This document shows, in pieces, positions 9,897 through 18,816 of a stretch of DNA of 64,000 bases. Origin of the DNA: Deinococcus humi. GTDB lineage: Bacteria; Deinococcota; Deinococci; Deinococcales; Deinococcaceae. The position numbers were made by a program, and so were the translations under genes. Every line of letters begins with the position of its first letter. Position 1 is the first letter of the stretch. The DNA lies in the NCBI RefSeq assembly GCF_014201875.1, contig NZ_JACHFL010000005.1, positions 316,352 to 380,351 on the forward strand. The letters run 5' to 3'. Below the pieces are notes generated by a model that worked only from the letters and a program-made list of their open reading frames with translations, was not told the DNA's origin and did not search any database.

Positions 9897-10367
9897 TCAG
9901 GACTTGCCCTGATCTGGTGCCTTGTACTGCACGGTACACACCGTCTTGATGCCGCCGCGCATCCCGTAATCGCAGCGGATCTCCATACTGAGGGGGTCAA
10001 GGAGTTTCACCAGATCGGCCAGAACACGGCGGGTGGCGTGCTCGTGGTAGATCCCTACGAAACGGTAACTGGTCAGGTAGTACTTGAGGCTTTTAAGTTC
10101 CACGCAAACATCACGTGGCTGATAGCGAATCTCCAGCGTACCGAAATCCGGCAGGCCGCTCCACGGACACACCGGACTGAACTCGTCGGTAGTGATCTCG
10201 ATCTGCATGGGTTCGCCGGGATAATGGACCGGATCGTCGAGGCGCACATGCTCGAACGTGCCTAGCACGTCCGTGTCGATGGCGTCCAGGCCCTGCACGT
10301 CATAGCGGCGGTCAAAACCTGGTTGCTGGGGCGCGCTCACGGCGGCCCGTTCTTCTGTCTTCGTCAT
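9897..10367 (-). CDS. queF: NADPH-dependent 7-cyano-7-deazaguanine reductase (QueF)
   Basis: A 156-residue protein of the short QueF type, which reduces preQ0 to preQ1 in queuosine biosynthesis. It has the nucleophilic Cys in SPVCPWSGLPDFG with the following Asp, the NADPH motif ELKSLKYYLTSYRF, and the substrate-binding HEHAT. The length fits the unimodular family. The ATG at 10367 (MTKTEERAA) is chosen because AGGAG lies 6 nt upstream; a longer frame to 10415 adds a poorly supported N-terminus. The next gene upstream on the same strand encodes a YhhQ-type precursor transporter, which supports the assignment. The two may be co-transcribed across a gap of about 175 nt. Confidence 0.95.
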   Translation of the reverse strand: MTKTEERAAVSAPQQPGFDRRYDVQGLDAIDTDVLGTFEHVRLDDPVHYPGEPMQIEITTDEFSPVCPWSGLPDFGTLEIRYQPRDVCVELKSLKYYLTSYRFVGIYHEHATRRVLADLVKLLDPLSMEIRCDYGMRGGIKTVCTVQYKAPDQGKS

Positions 10368-10542
10368 GGTTTCTCCTGAAGCGGACGCCACCAGTGGCGT
10401 CCGGGATGACAGCACAGGTCATCCATGGTGGAGTGGGTTGCCCTCACCCCGGTGTCGGGGAAGGGTCACCTCACCCGGATAGTATCGGGGGCCATCGAGG
10501 GCAGCACAAGGATCTCGGTGTCGATTGATCGGATAAGGATGT

Positions 10543-11151
10543 TCAGGCGGGAACAGGGTCTGGCGCGACTTGTGTGCGGACCCAGCGCACCAGCGGAATC
10601 AACAACAGGCTGATCAGCATCTTGATTGCGATCTGCCCCAGCATCAGGTTCAGCAGGGGCGCGCCTGTTCCCGCAAAGGCAATCGTGATGAACACGACCG
10701 TATCCAGGGTGGTGCTCACGGCGTTCGAGGCGATCACCTGTGTGGCGACGCCACGCGCTTTCAGGCGTTCGAAAATAAGAGCGTCGAGGGCAGTGCTGAT
10801 CAGATAGGCCACAAGACTGGCCGCCACAACCCTGAGCGTGGAGCCGAACACCACCTGATACGCACTGTCCTGAAAGAAGTCCGGTTTGGGCAGGGCGTTG
10901 ACCAGCACGCCGTACCCGGCCAGCAGGGCATTCGCGAACAGGCCGCCCCACAGGGCCGCCTTGGCGACCGTCCAGCCGCCCGCCGCGTGAATGGCGTCAC
11001 GGAGCGTGAAGGTCAGGGAATACAGGAAAATCGCGCCGGGGAAGATCAACGCGCCGATCTGGACCAGACGGCCTGCGGTGACGTTACTGACAAGTTCGGC
11101 ACCGATGTAGACGGCGACGAGAATCACCAGGAGGGTATTGCGTGAGGTCAT
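10543..11151 (-). CDS. YhhQ/VUT-family queuosine precursor transporter
   Basis: A 202-residue inner-membrane protein with about six hydrophobic helices. It carries family features such as TAGRLVQIGALIFPGAIFLY, LRDAIHAAGG and a STTLDTVVFI segment. The family (DUF165) includes E. coli YhhQ, which imports preQ0/preQ1. With queF downstream it would supply preQ0 for reduction. The ATG at 11151 has AAGGA about 5 nt upstream; a start 27 nt further up lacks this. I looked for a preQ1 riboswitch in the leader and did not recognise one. Confidence 0.85.
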   Translation of the reverse strand: MTSRNTLLVILVAVYIGAELVSNVTAGRLVQIGALIFPGAIFLYSLTFTLRDAIHAAGGWTVAKAALWGGLFANALLAGYGVLVNALPKPDFFQDSAYQVVFGSTLRVVAASLVAYLISTALDALIFERLKARGVATQVIASNAVSTTLDTVVFITIAFAGTGAPLLNLMLGQIAIKMLISLLLIPLVRWVRTQVAPDPVPA

Positions 11152-11823
11152 ATGATCCTTGAGCGGGGCAGACGGCAAGGCGCGTCTCAGCCCGGAGGGG
11201 TCTGGCCCCCGTCAAACGCCATCTCGGACGTTTGGCCCAGTGGCAGGGCATCCAGAGCCATGGATGATCCTGCGCTGTGGCGGGGAACCTGGCTGGAGAG
11301 GGACTGGGTGGTGAACTTTACTTCAACGTGTCACGAGGCGACTGGGGCGCGCTGCTGGAACGTAGCGGCCTCGCCAATCGCGGCCCCTGGATGTCGGCGG
11401 GGCGAGGATCGCCTCCAGCCGGACAGGGGGGATGTCCGATTCCTGCCGTAGTACTGGTTCATAGGTCTCCTTGACGCATGTGCGGCCTTACATGCGAAAG
11501 ATGGGGCGCGTTCTGCGCCCACGGGAGTTTTGCATACCTGTCGCGCCCATAGGCAGGGCCTTTTGGCCGCGGTCTCCAGAACCATGGAGCGGGTGGCTCC
11601 CAGGCTGCGCTATCGACAGGACGGGGTGGGGATGATCAAGAACCCATCTGCAAGAATGCGAATGCAATCCCCCGAAATCTGTGGGGGCGACATTCGCAGA
11701 TTTCTTCGACTGGGAGCGCTGTGCCCTGCCCACTCGCCACTGGTTTTCCCGCGTTCACACTTGCACGATCCGCTCTCTTGCTCTGTTGTCCGCCTGGCCG
11801 CACACGAACGACAGGAGGAACGA
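11152..11823. other. Divergent intergenic region with structured DNA
   Basis: About 670 bases between divergent genes. It must hold promoters for both. A nested inverted repeat occurs at 11657-11698 (separate entry). A plus-strand ORF at 11277-11474 (includes GELYFNVSRGDWGALLERS) has no ribosome site and no recognised family; it may be decayed. Confidence 0.4.
11657..11698. repeat. Nested inverted repeat upstream of MBL gene
   Basis: Outer arms TGCGAATG (11657-11664) and CATTCGCA (11691-11698) enclose inner arms CCCCC (11669-11673) and GGGGG (11683-11687). The internal loops are 4 and 3 nt and the terminal loop is 9 nt. It lies about 125 bases before the MBL gene and could be a regulatory RNA fold, an operator or a remnant. 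Confidence 0.5.
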
Positions 11824-12543
11824 ATGAATGAATCTCCTTTCAATCCGCTTGCCGATGACGTGTTCGCGCTGGCCGTCTGGGATGAGGGCTGGGGTTCGTA
11901 CAACAACTGCTACCTGCTGGTCCGTGGTGACCGGGTGCTCCTGATCGACACCGGCAAAGCGGAACACTTTCCGCACCTGCAGGCCGCGCTGGCCACCCTC
12001 GGGAAAACCGCTGCCGACGTGACGGCCCTGATCGCAACCCACGGCCACCCGGACCACATCGGCAGTGCCCACAGGTTCACCAACGCCCGCAAGTACATTC
12101 ACCCAAACGACGTGCCGATGCTGACCGCTGAAGCCCGCGAGTTGTTCACGGACAGCTTGCCCGATCACGGTGACGTCCAGGGACTGACCTGCTGGCTGTG
12201 GGGGGATCACACACCCGGATCGTGCGTTCTATACGACGGCGTCTCCCACGTCACCTTTGCGGGCGATCCCATCTGTTTCTTCGGCCAGGCTCTACCGCAA
12301 GGCGAGCTCGTGGAGAGGGCGCCAGCTCTCCGGGAAACCCTGACGGCGCTGATCGCTCAGGGGGAGCTGTGGCGCGACCCCCGCGTTCAGCCCGAGCGCT
12401 TTCAGCGCGGCGTGGCGTATCTCAGTGGCCTCGACACGTCACACTTCGCGACGGGGCATGGGGTTGTCCTCCACGGCGACTTGAAAGGGTTCTTCTCCAA
12501 TCTGATCGAGGCCAGCAACACCCACACCCAGGGGGAGTCCTGA
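11824..12543 (+). CDS. MBL-fold metallo-hydrolase
   Basis: A 239-residue metallo-beta-lactamase-fold protein. The metal site motif is THGHPDHIG near residue 77. Later metal-ligand or fold elements are HTPGSCVLY, TFAGDPICF and the C-terminal ATGHGVV. Such proteins hydrolyse thioesters, lactones or phosphoesters; the substrate cannot be told. The ATG at 11824 follows AGGAGGAACGA, a strong ribosome site; the long upstream frame is a shadow. It stands alone and converges with the big oxidase operon. Confidence 0.85.
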   Translation: MNESPFNPLADDVFALAVWDEGWGSYNNCYLLVRGDRVLLIDTGKAEHFPHLQAALATLGKTAADVTALIATHGHPDHIGSAHRFTNARKYIHPNDVPMLTAEARELFTDSLPDHGDVQGLTCWLWGDHTPGSCVLYDGVSHVTFAGDPICFFGQALPQGELVERAPALRETLTALIAQGELWRDPRVQPERFQRGVAYLSGLDTSHFATGHGVVLHGDLKGFFSNLIEASNTHTQGES

Positions 12544-12600
12544 GCGGTTCCGCAACGGTTAATGGTGCCGCACTCAGCCGCACGCCCGAGGGAGCCGCTC

Positions 12601-12629
12601 TCCGGCCCTCTGAGATCCCGAGGGCCGGA
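12601..12629. terminator. Bidirectional hairpin between convergent genes
   Basis: A 10-bp perfect stem, TCCGGCCCTC (12601-12610) with GAGGGCCGGA (12620-12629), around a 9-nt loop. It sits between the MBL gene and the last gene of the minus-strand oxidase operon. The T-tract is weak, but the position and GC stem suit a shared terminator. Confidence 0.55.
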
Positions 12630-12650
12630 CGATGCGTCTTTGTTCCACCC

Positions 12651-13286
12651 TCACTGGACCTTGCCCAAATTCACGGGCAGATCAAACGCCTTGCCGGTGG
12701 CGTCCGTGAACCTCAACAGACCCTGCGCGGTTGTGGTCTCACCCAGCGACGAGAGATCAAAGGTGGCGCTCAGCGCGTCCGTCCAGCGGAACACCACCTG
12801 CCCGCCCCCGTCTTTGTAGTTGTTCAGCGATGCTCCGGAGCGCGTGATCCCGGTGGGTGTCAGCGTCCGGCCCCCCAGGATCAGGTGCATCGGGCCAAGG
12901 TCCTTCAGAAAGTCCTGATCTTTTGCTCCGCCGTCCTGGCTGTGGGCGTACACGATCACTGCCAGATGCCCCGCCGCCAGGCCCGCCTGCTGCCGCACTG
13001 CCTCGGCTGTCAGTGGCTTGCCCTGAATCGTCAGAAAGTAGCTGCCCCAGCGCGTGCGCTCAAGCGGGGTGGCGAGTTGTACGGCCTCCACAGAGCCCTC
13101 GTCCGGCGTCAGGGTGTAGGCATCGGCCACGCTGTACAGCAGATAGTCCTTGACCGGATAACCGTTGTGCTTCCGAGCCAGCGCCTGCCCCTCGCTGATG
13201 GCCTGCTGCCGCTGCACCTCTGATGGCGTGGCCGTGAAGGCCAGGGCCGGGCCGCACAGCATGAGGAGAACCGCAAGGCTCCTCAC
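12651..13286 (-). CDS. Exported protein of unknown function, end of oxidase operon
   Basis: A 211-residue protein with a signal peptide (MRSLAVLLMLCGPALAF) and no other membrane segment, so it is probably periplasmic. I do not recognise a family. It is beta-rich, with a segment reading LGPMHLILGGRTLTPTG. Its start overlaps the stop of the PQQ dehydrogenase by 4 nt (ATGA), which implies translational coupling. The context suggests a helper of, or partner to, the periplasmic dehydrogenase. Confidence 0.75.
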   Translation of the reverse strand: MRSLAVLLMLCGPALAFTATPSEVQRQQAISEGQALARKHNGYPVKDYLLYSVADAYTLTPDEGSVEAVQLATPLERTRWGSYFLTIQGKPLTAEAVRQQAGLAAGHLAVIVYAHSQDGGAKDQDFLKDLGPMHLILGGRTLTPTGITRSGASLNNYKDGGGQVVFRWTDALSATFDLSSLGETTTAQGLLRFTDATGKAFDLPVNLGKVQ

Positions 13287-15307
13287 TGCCCCCCCTGTGG
13301 CAATGCGTAGACCGTCACGTTTTCCCGGCCCTCGGTGTTCCAGATGGTGCGCGAGGTGTTGCCGCTGGCGACGGCCACGTACTGCCGCCCGCCCAGACGG
13401 TAGGTGATGACGCCGCCGGCCACCGCACCGCCGGTATCGTCCTTGTACAGTTCCTTGCCGTCTGCAGCGTTCAGCACCAGGAAGTTGCCATTCTGATCGC
13501 CCGTGAAGACCACCCCGCCCGCCGTGGGCGTGATGGCGGCCACCAGCGGAGAGCCCGCCTCACGCTTCCACTTGATGTCGCCTGTCGCGGCGTCGATGGC
13601 GTGGGTCCAGCCGTTCGCCCTGGCCTTGTCGTCAAACTCGCCGAAGCCGTTGACGGTGCCGGTGAACACGTTGCCCGCGTTGTAGCGCACCGGCCCGATT
13701 TTGAGGGTGGCGCACCAGTCCACCGAGTTCACGAACAGGGTGCCAGTCTTGGGATCAAACGCCGGGCTGTTCCACTCCACTCCGCCCAGCGTACCGGGAC
13801 AGAAGCGGGTGCCCTCGGTGGTCAGCGGGGCGTCGGTGTTGGCAATGGTCGTGACGGGGACCTTGTTCAGGCGGTCGTGGGTGACCCGGTCGTACAGGTA
13901 CAGGTGGCCGCCCTTGTTGGCGACGGCCATGAATTTCCGGCCACCAGTGTCGTAGACCACTGGCGGCGCAGCGGTGTCGTAATCGTGAAAATCGTTCTCG
14001 ATCTGCTGGGCGTACCACGCCAGTTTGCCAGTCCGGGCACTCAGGACCACCACACTGTCGGTGTACAGGTTCTTGCCGGGGCGGTAATCGCCCGCAAAAT
14101 CCGGCGCGGGGTTGCCCACCGGCACGTACAGCAGCCCCGAGGACGGATCGAGGGTGTAACTGGTCCACATGCTGCCGCCCCCGTGCGCGGCGGTGCTGGC
14201 CTTGTCCCAGGTCTCCGCCCCGGCCTGATCCCCGGTGGGAATTACGTCGAAGGTCCAGACCAGCTGGCCGCTGTCGGCCTTGAAGGCGTAGACGTGTCCG
14301 TTGGCGCCCCAGTCGGCCCCGGCCTCGCCAGTAAACACCAGGCCGTTCCAGGCAATCGGGGCGCTGCTCAAAAAATAGCCCTGGGTGCTGTCGGCCACCC
14401 ACACGTCCCACAGCACGTTGCCGTTGTTCTTGTCCAGGGCCAGCAGGTGACCGTCCGTGGTCCCCCGGAACAGCTTGCCGTCATACGCGGCCACCCCCCG
14501 GTTCACCGGCTGCGGCTCGGCGGTCCTGGGCGTGTACGTGGAACTCCATTCCTTGTTGCAGTTGGCGGCGTTGACCGCATAGGTGCTGTGGGCGTTGGTG
14601 AAATACAGGAAGCCGTTCAGTTCCAGGATGCCCGGCTGAAATGAGCCCTGTTGTCCGGTGCTGAACGAGCAGATTTTCTGAAGCCTGGCGGCGTTGCCTG
14701 TATTGATCTGACTCAGTCCAGAGTAGCGCTGGCCCCGGTAGTCCTTGTTGTACATCAGCCAGTCGTCGCTGCTGGCCGCCTCCAGCAGCGTGGCCTGTGT
14801 CGGCACCCTGCTGATGACCCGCCCGTTGCCCTGAGGCGGCGCGGGCAATTGCGAGGGCACTTTCACCTGCTGGCCGCTGCCCTTGGGAATGTTGGTCTTT
14901 AGGCCATTGCTGTCCAGCGCCTTCTCCCCTGCCCCGAAGCCGTTCTGGGACAGGATGTAGGCGGTCACGTCCAGATATTGCTGCTTGGACAGTTTGCCGG
15001 CCTGTCCCAGCGGCATGTTCTGGGAGATATAGCTGTGCAGCCTGCTGATCGGCTGGCCGCCCCACTTGCCCAGGAAACCGCCGCCCTTGAGGGCTGGCCC
15101 GGAGCCGCCGCCCAGATTCTGACCGTGACAGCCCTGGCAGTTGGAGGCGTAGACCTTGCCTCCACTCTTGGCCTGTGACTCCGAGAACGGCAGCTTGGTT
15201 TGAGATGAGTCAGACGCGGAATTGGACGATTCGGCAGCGGCCAGGGCCAGCGTCAGGGCGGTCAGGCCACCCAGAACGAGCGTGGCGGTAACGGGTGGGA
15301 ACTTCAT
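13283..15307 (-). CDS. PQQ-dependent dehydrogenase with N-terminal cytochrome c domain
   Basis: A 674-residue periplasmic quinohemoprotein. A signal peptide covers residues 1-25. A cytochrome c domain follows, with CQGCH (Cys57, Cys60, His61) and a candidate Met ligand in QNMPLGQ. From about residue 165 an eight-bladed PQQ propeller begins (DWLMYNKDYRGQRYSGL), with repeated W-motif blades and a GGVEWNSPAFDPKTG element. It would oxidise an alcohol, sugar or related substrate and pass electrons from PQQ to its own heme. Type II alcohol dehydrogenases usually carry the cytochrome at the C-terminus, so the N-terminal placement is less common. The ATG at 15307 has AGGAGG 6 nt upstream. In the operon it lies between a cupredoxin-like lipoprotein and an exported protein. 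Confidence 0.88.
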   Translation of the reverse strand: MKFPPVTATLVLGGLTALTLALAAAESSNSASDSSQTKLPFSESQAKSGGKVYASNCQGCHGQNLGGGSGPALKGGGFLGKWGGQPISRLHSYISQNMPLGQAGKLSKQQYLDVTAYILSQNGFGAGEKALDSNGLKTNIPKGSGQQVKVPSQLPAPPQGNGRVISRVPTQATLLEAASSDDWLMYNKDYRGQRYSGLSQINTGNAARLQKICSFSTGQQGSFQPGILELNGFLYFTNAHSTYAVNAANCNKEWSSTYTPRTAEPQPVNRGVAAYDGKLFRGTTDGHLLALDKNNGNVLWDVWVADSTQGYFLSSAPIAWNGLVFTGEAGADWGANGHVYAFKADSGQLVWTFDVIPTGDQAGAETWDKASTAAHGGGSMWTSYTLDPSSGLLYVPVGNPAPDFAGDYRPGKNLYTDSVVVLSARTGKLAWYAQQIENDFHDYDTAAPPVVYDTGGRKFMAVANKGGHLYLYDRVTHDRLNKVPVTTIANTDAPLTTEGTRFCPGTLGGVEWNSPAFDPKTGTLFVNSVDWCATLKIGPVRYNAGNVFTGTVNGFGEFDDKARANGWTHAIDAATGDIKWKREAGSPLVAAITPTAGGVVFTGDQNGNFLVLNAADGKELYKDDTGGAVAGGVITYRLGGRQYVAVASGNTSRTIWNTEGRENVTVYALPQGGQ

Positions 15308-15383
15308 GATCAACCTCCTGTTGGGGCGAGAAGATGGGCCGGTCTGGAACGGGAGTTGGGCTGCTTGCTCAAATCGGGCACCG

Positions 15384-15944
15384 TCAATCGTCTCCGCCCG
15401 GCGGCGCGGCGGGCGTGCGGATCGGGGCACTGTCGGCGGGGGCGCTGGCCTCCCCGGAGACCACGGTGATCACGCCCGCCGCCACCTGCCGGGGGTTGTC
15501 GTTGGTGTAGCGGGTCTGCTGGCCCTGCTGGTTGCCGTAGCGGTCCGACTGCGTGGATGGGTTGCCGGCGAAGCCCGCCGCGTAGGGACTTTCGAAGACG
15601 TACGCCCCCGGCTCGGTGAAGGCGTGCGTCCAGCTCTCACCGGGGTAGAGCGTGCCCGAACGCCACGGCGCGGCGTTGGCAGGCTGCGCGGTGTCCGGCG
15701 TCAGGTTCGGGGCGCCGGGGGGGCGGCTCTGGCGGGTCACGACATCACCGGCGTGGTAGTACACCTCGCGCGGCTGGACGCCGGCGTTGTGGAAGGTCAC
15801 GCTGGCACCCGGCGCGATCCGCAGGGTGGCCGGGGCAAATAGACCGGTGTCGGTCAGGTCGATGGCGTAAGCGTTGCGCTCGCGGTAGCCCGCCGAGCAG
15901 CCGCTCAGCAGCGCCCCCAGCAGCAGCACGGCAGTTCCCCTCAT
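15384..15944 (-). CDS. Cupredoxin-like lipoprotein
   Basis: A 186-residue lipoprotein with lipobox LLSGC at residues 13-17. The domain pattern is that of a cupredoxin: FAPATLRIAPGASVTFHNAG near the front and YPGESWTHAFTEPGAYVFES later. The canonical C-terminal copper ligands (Cys-x-x-His-x-x-Met) are missing: AYVFESPYAAGFAG occupies the place of the usual YxCxxHxxM. It may not bind type I copper, and could be structural or bind metal otherwise. Its start overlaps the GMC oxidoreductase stop by 4 nt. The Pro/Ala/Gly-rich tail is low complexity. Confidence 0.75.
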   Translation of the reverse strand: MRGTAVLLLGALLSGCSAGYRERNAYAIDLTDTGLFAPATLRIAPGASVTFHNAGVQPREVYYHAGDVVTRQSRPPGAPNLTPDTAQPANAAPWRSGTLYPGESWTHAFTEPGAYVFESPYAAGFAGNPSTQSDRYGNQQGQQTRYTNDNPRQVAAGVITVVSGEASAPADSAPIRTPAAPPGGDD

Positions 15945-17791
15945 GTCAGCAGCTCCCCGGGACGCCTGAAGTAACGGTCACGAATGGCGTCGGCGCTGCG
16001 GTAGGTCAGCGCCAGCAGGGTGCCGGTGGGATTGGCGCCTGGATTCTGCGGGTACAGCGCCGCGCCGGTCACGAAGACGTTGGGGGCGTCCCACACCTGC
16101 CCGTACGAGTTGGTCACGGAGTTGCTCGGATCGCTGCCCATGATCGCGCCGCCAGTGCAGTGGGTGCTCTGGTACTGGTGGACGTTGTATCCCCCCAGTT
16201 CGCTGGTGGTCTTGAGCCGCGTCGGCTTCATGCGGCGGGCGATCTGGTCGGTCTTGGTCGCCAGAAACCGATACATGTTCTTCTCGTTGTCGTAGAAGTC
16301 GTAGGTCAGCCGCAGCACCGGATCGCCAAAGACGTCCTTGTAAACAGGGTCCAAGTCCAGGAAGTTGTGGGTGTACGCCTGGATCTCGCCCTGCACGCTC
16401 ACGCCGACCACGCCGTCCCAGTTGCGCCTCAGGTTGTTCTTCCAGCTCTGGCCCCACTCCTTGCCGCGTCCGGCCAGGCTGCCCACATCGGCGGTGGTGG
16501 GAATCTGCCCGTCCTCCGGGGGGCCGCTGTTGCCCCCCTTGTCCTGTGGCAGCGGCGGCATGGACAGCACCGAGGTCAGCGGATCGCGCTGCCCCGCCCC
16601 GGCATAGATGGATGCCCCCCCGATGAAATTCACGTTCGAATGGTCGAAGTTATCGGCATTGAAGTCGTAGATCAGGCTCAGGGTGACGCCGTTGGCGGCG
16701 AACTGGTTGAAGCGCCGGCCCTCGAAGACCGTGGTGGTGGGTGTTTGCAACAGCTGGTAGGTGTAGTTCTTGCCAACCATGCCCCGGTTGTTGCCCACGC
16801 CGTTCTTGTGGGTGGCGCTTTTCGAGAGCAGCAGCAGGCGCACGTTGGTCAGGGTGTAGCCGCTGACCACCACCACGTCGGCGGGCTGCACGTGTTCCTG
16901 GCCGGTCAGCAGGTCCACGTAGGTCAGTCCGGTGGCCAGCCCGTCCGGGCCGATGTTGATGCGCCGCACCTTGCAGTACGTCCGCACCTCGTAATTGCCG
17001 GTCTGCAGCGCTGCTGGAATGTGGCTGGTTACGGCACTGGTCTTGGCGTCCACCTCGCAGCCGTAGCGGGTGCAGTAGCCGCAGTAGATACAGCCGGAAC
17101 GGACCCGGCCCGACACGTCGCGGTACGCCTGCGACAGGATTCCGGCGGGCTGCGGAAACGGCGTGTAGCCCAGGCTGCGCGCGGCGTCCTGAAAAATCTG
17201 TCCGTGGATGGTCAACGGGTGCGGCGGCAGCGGGTAGGGACGTGAGCGGGGGGCCTCGAAGGGATTGCCGCCCGGCAGAATCTGTCCGCCCAGGTTTCCT
17301 GCCGCCCCGGCCACGCCCAGGTCGTAGTCCACCGCGTCGTAGTACGGCTCCAGCTCGTCGTAGCTGAGCGGCCAGTCCTGGATGGTCATGTCGGCGGGAA
17401 TCTTGTTCTTGCCGTAGCGCGCGATGTTGTGGCTGCGGTGCTGGAAGTCGGCAGGTAAAAAGCGCCAGAACTGCGCGGTCCAGTGGACGCTGGCGCCGCC
17501 GATGCCGCGCCCCGGATGAAACGAGCCGTACTGCCGGATGGGCAGCGAGGGTGCGTTCCGGTTGGGCCTCCACGACCAGGTTTCCTGGCTGATGTCGTAC
17601 ATCAGCGCCTTGCGGACCTCGTGGCGCAGGGGGTCGTGGTTGTGGGCGAAGTCGGGATTGGTCCATCTGGCCTCGCCGAATTCCAGCGCCACCACACTAT
17701 GCCCCGCCGCTCCCAGCTTCCAGCCCATGATCGAGGAGGTCCATCCCGCCCCCACCGTCACCACGTCTACTTTCTTATGAACTTTCGGCAT
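15941..17791 (-). CDS. GMC-family oxidoreductase (gluconate dehydrogenase-like FAD subunit)
   Basis: A 616-residue flavoprotein. The N-terminal dinucleotide motif is VTVGAGWTSSIMGWKL. The Cys-rich stretch SGCIYCGYCTRYGCEVDAK near residue 234 suggests an iron-sulfur or metal site. The C-terminal GMC signature is HCTGGAIMG and NPGANPTGTLLAL. It resembles the large subunit of membrane-bound gluconate 2-dehydrogenase and related sugar/alcohol dehydrogenases that pair with a small TAT-exported subunit. No signal peptide of its own is seen, so it could be carried out by that partner, whose gene lies 59 nt upstream. The ATG starts MPKVHKK. Confidence 0.88.
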   Translation of the reverse strand: MPKVHKKVDVVTVGAGWTSSIMGWKLGAAGHSVVALEFGEARWTNPDFAHNHDPLRHEVRKALMYDISQETWSWRPNRNAPSLPIRQYGSFHPGRGIGGASVHWTAQFWRFLPADFQHRSHNIARYGKNKIPADMTIQDWPLSYDELEPYYDAVDYDLGVAGAAGNLGGQILPGGNPFEAPRSRPYPLPPHPLTIHGQIFQDAARSLGYTPFPQPAGILSQAYRDVSGRVRSGCIYCGYCTRYGCEVDAKTSAVTSHIPAALQTGNYEVRTYCKVRRINIGPDGLATGLTYVDLLTGQEHVQPADVVVVSGYTLTNVRLLLLSKSATHKNGVGNNRGMVGKNYTYQLLQTPTTTVFEGRRFNQFAANGVTLSLIYDFNADNFDHSNVNFIGGASIYAGAGQRDPLTSVLSMPPLPQDKGGNSGPPEDGQIPTTADVGSLAGRGKEWGQSWKNNLRRNWDGVVGVSVQGEIQAYTHNFLDLDPVYKDVFGDPVLRLTYDFYDNEKNMYRFLATKTDQIARRMKPTRLKTTSELGGYNVHQYQSTHCTGGAIMGSDPSNSVTNSYGQVWDAPNVFVTGAALYPQNPGANPTGTLLALTYRSADAIRDRYFRRPGELLT

Positions 17792-17850
17792 CTGAACCTC
17801 TCACGTCTGACGTCGCTCGCCTGGAAGAAACCTGAACCTGCTGCCTTGCT

Positions 17851-18780
17851 TCAACGCCTGTGCTGCATGTCCTCCCCGGTCACGGGCAACACCACCTCAT
17901 CGCTGGAGCGCTGGCCCGGATTGAAGGTGTGCAGCGCCACGAAGGCCTGCGGCTTGCGGCGCAGGCCCTCACCCTCGGTCTGAAACTGGGCGGGCGTGTA
18001 GGCCCGCTGTGCGCCGGGGTGGCCGATCAGTTTCCAGCCCACCAGCCCGCGGTTGCCGCCGTACTGCGGATCGCTGAACATGCCCTCGGCGGTGTGGCGG
18101 CGCAGATTATGGAAAAAGCTCTCGGCGCTGAGGTTGCGGTCAAACCTCCCGGCCTTCCCGTCGGCCATGTCGCCGATCAGGGCGTCCTGCTGCCCCTCGC
18201 TGAGGTCCTTGAAGTCCTTGCCGAAGCGCGACTCCGAAAGACGGTCCAGACCCGCCACGCCGATGCGGTAGACCTCGCGCGGCGTGAGGACGTTCTGGTA
18301 GCCGTAACGGTAGATCTGATCGGCGGCCACCCACACCACGCCGCTCCGCTCGGCGGGCCTGGCTCCCTGGTACGTCTGGGCAAAGGGAGCCTGACGGAAG
18401 GTGGGCTCGTTAAAGCCCTCCTGATACGCCAGCATGTGGTCGATGTAGTACACCACGCCGGCTTCCCGCGCGCCCGGATCCTCCTGATCGCCGGGAAAGA
18501 TACGGGCGGTGGCGGCCTCCACCGTCTCGGCCTCGTGCGGCGTGAAGACCTGAAAGGAGGTCGGGACCTGATCGGGCGGAAAGGGTGTGGGCGTGTCGCG
18601 GGCCGGCAGCGGGCTGGCCGGGTTTTCCGGCCCCACACGGCCCGGCAGCGGGCGCGCCGCTTGTGCCGGATGGGGGCGACAGGCGCTCAGGATCAGCGCG
18701 AGGGCCCCTGCGGCCTTCAAGAAGCCGCGCCGACTGCCGGTGGTGGCGTCCTGGGGATGTTCGGGATCGTGGTTGGTCAT
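17851..18780 (-). CDS. Gluconate 2-dehydrogenase subunit 3-like protein, TAT exported
   Basis: A 309-residue protein with a twin-arginine signal SRRGFLKAAG followed by a hydrophobic stretch and a possible lipobox LILSAC. The body resembles subunit 3 of gluconate 2-dehydrogenases (a VFTPHEAETVEAATARIFPG segment), the TAT-exported partner that assists or anchors the FAD subunit. The ATG at 18780 (MTNHDPEH) has GAGGAG just upstream; the longer frame to 18813 has no such site. The GMC subunit follows directly, which supports a two-subunit dehydrogenase. Confidence 0.85.
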   Translation of the reverse strand: MTNHDPEHPQDATTGSRRGFLKAAGALALILSACRPHPAQAARPLPGRVGPENPASPLPARDTPTPFPPDQVPTSFQVFTPHEAETVEAATARIFPGDQEDPGAREAGVVYYIDHMLAYQEGFNEPTFRQAPFAQTYQGARPAERSGVVWVAADQIYRYGYQNVLTPREVYRIGVAGLDRLSESRFGKDFKDLSEGQQDALIGDMADGKAGRFDRNLSAESFFHNLRRHTAEGMFSDPQYGGNRGLVGWKLIGHPGAQRAYTPAQFQTEGEGLRRKPQAFVALHTFNPGQRSSDEVVLPVTGEDMQHRR

Positions 18781-18816
18781 AGGGCTCCTCGTGAAACTGG
18801 ACCTTGCGGGCACAGG

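Noticed and set aside
11152..11260. preQ1 riboswitch in the leader of the YhhQ-type gene
   Set aside because: No match to the known preQ1 class I-III patterns by eye.
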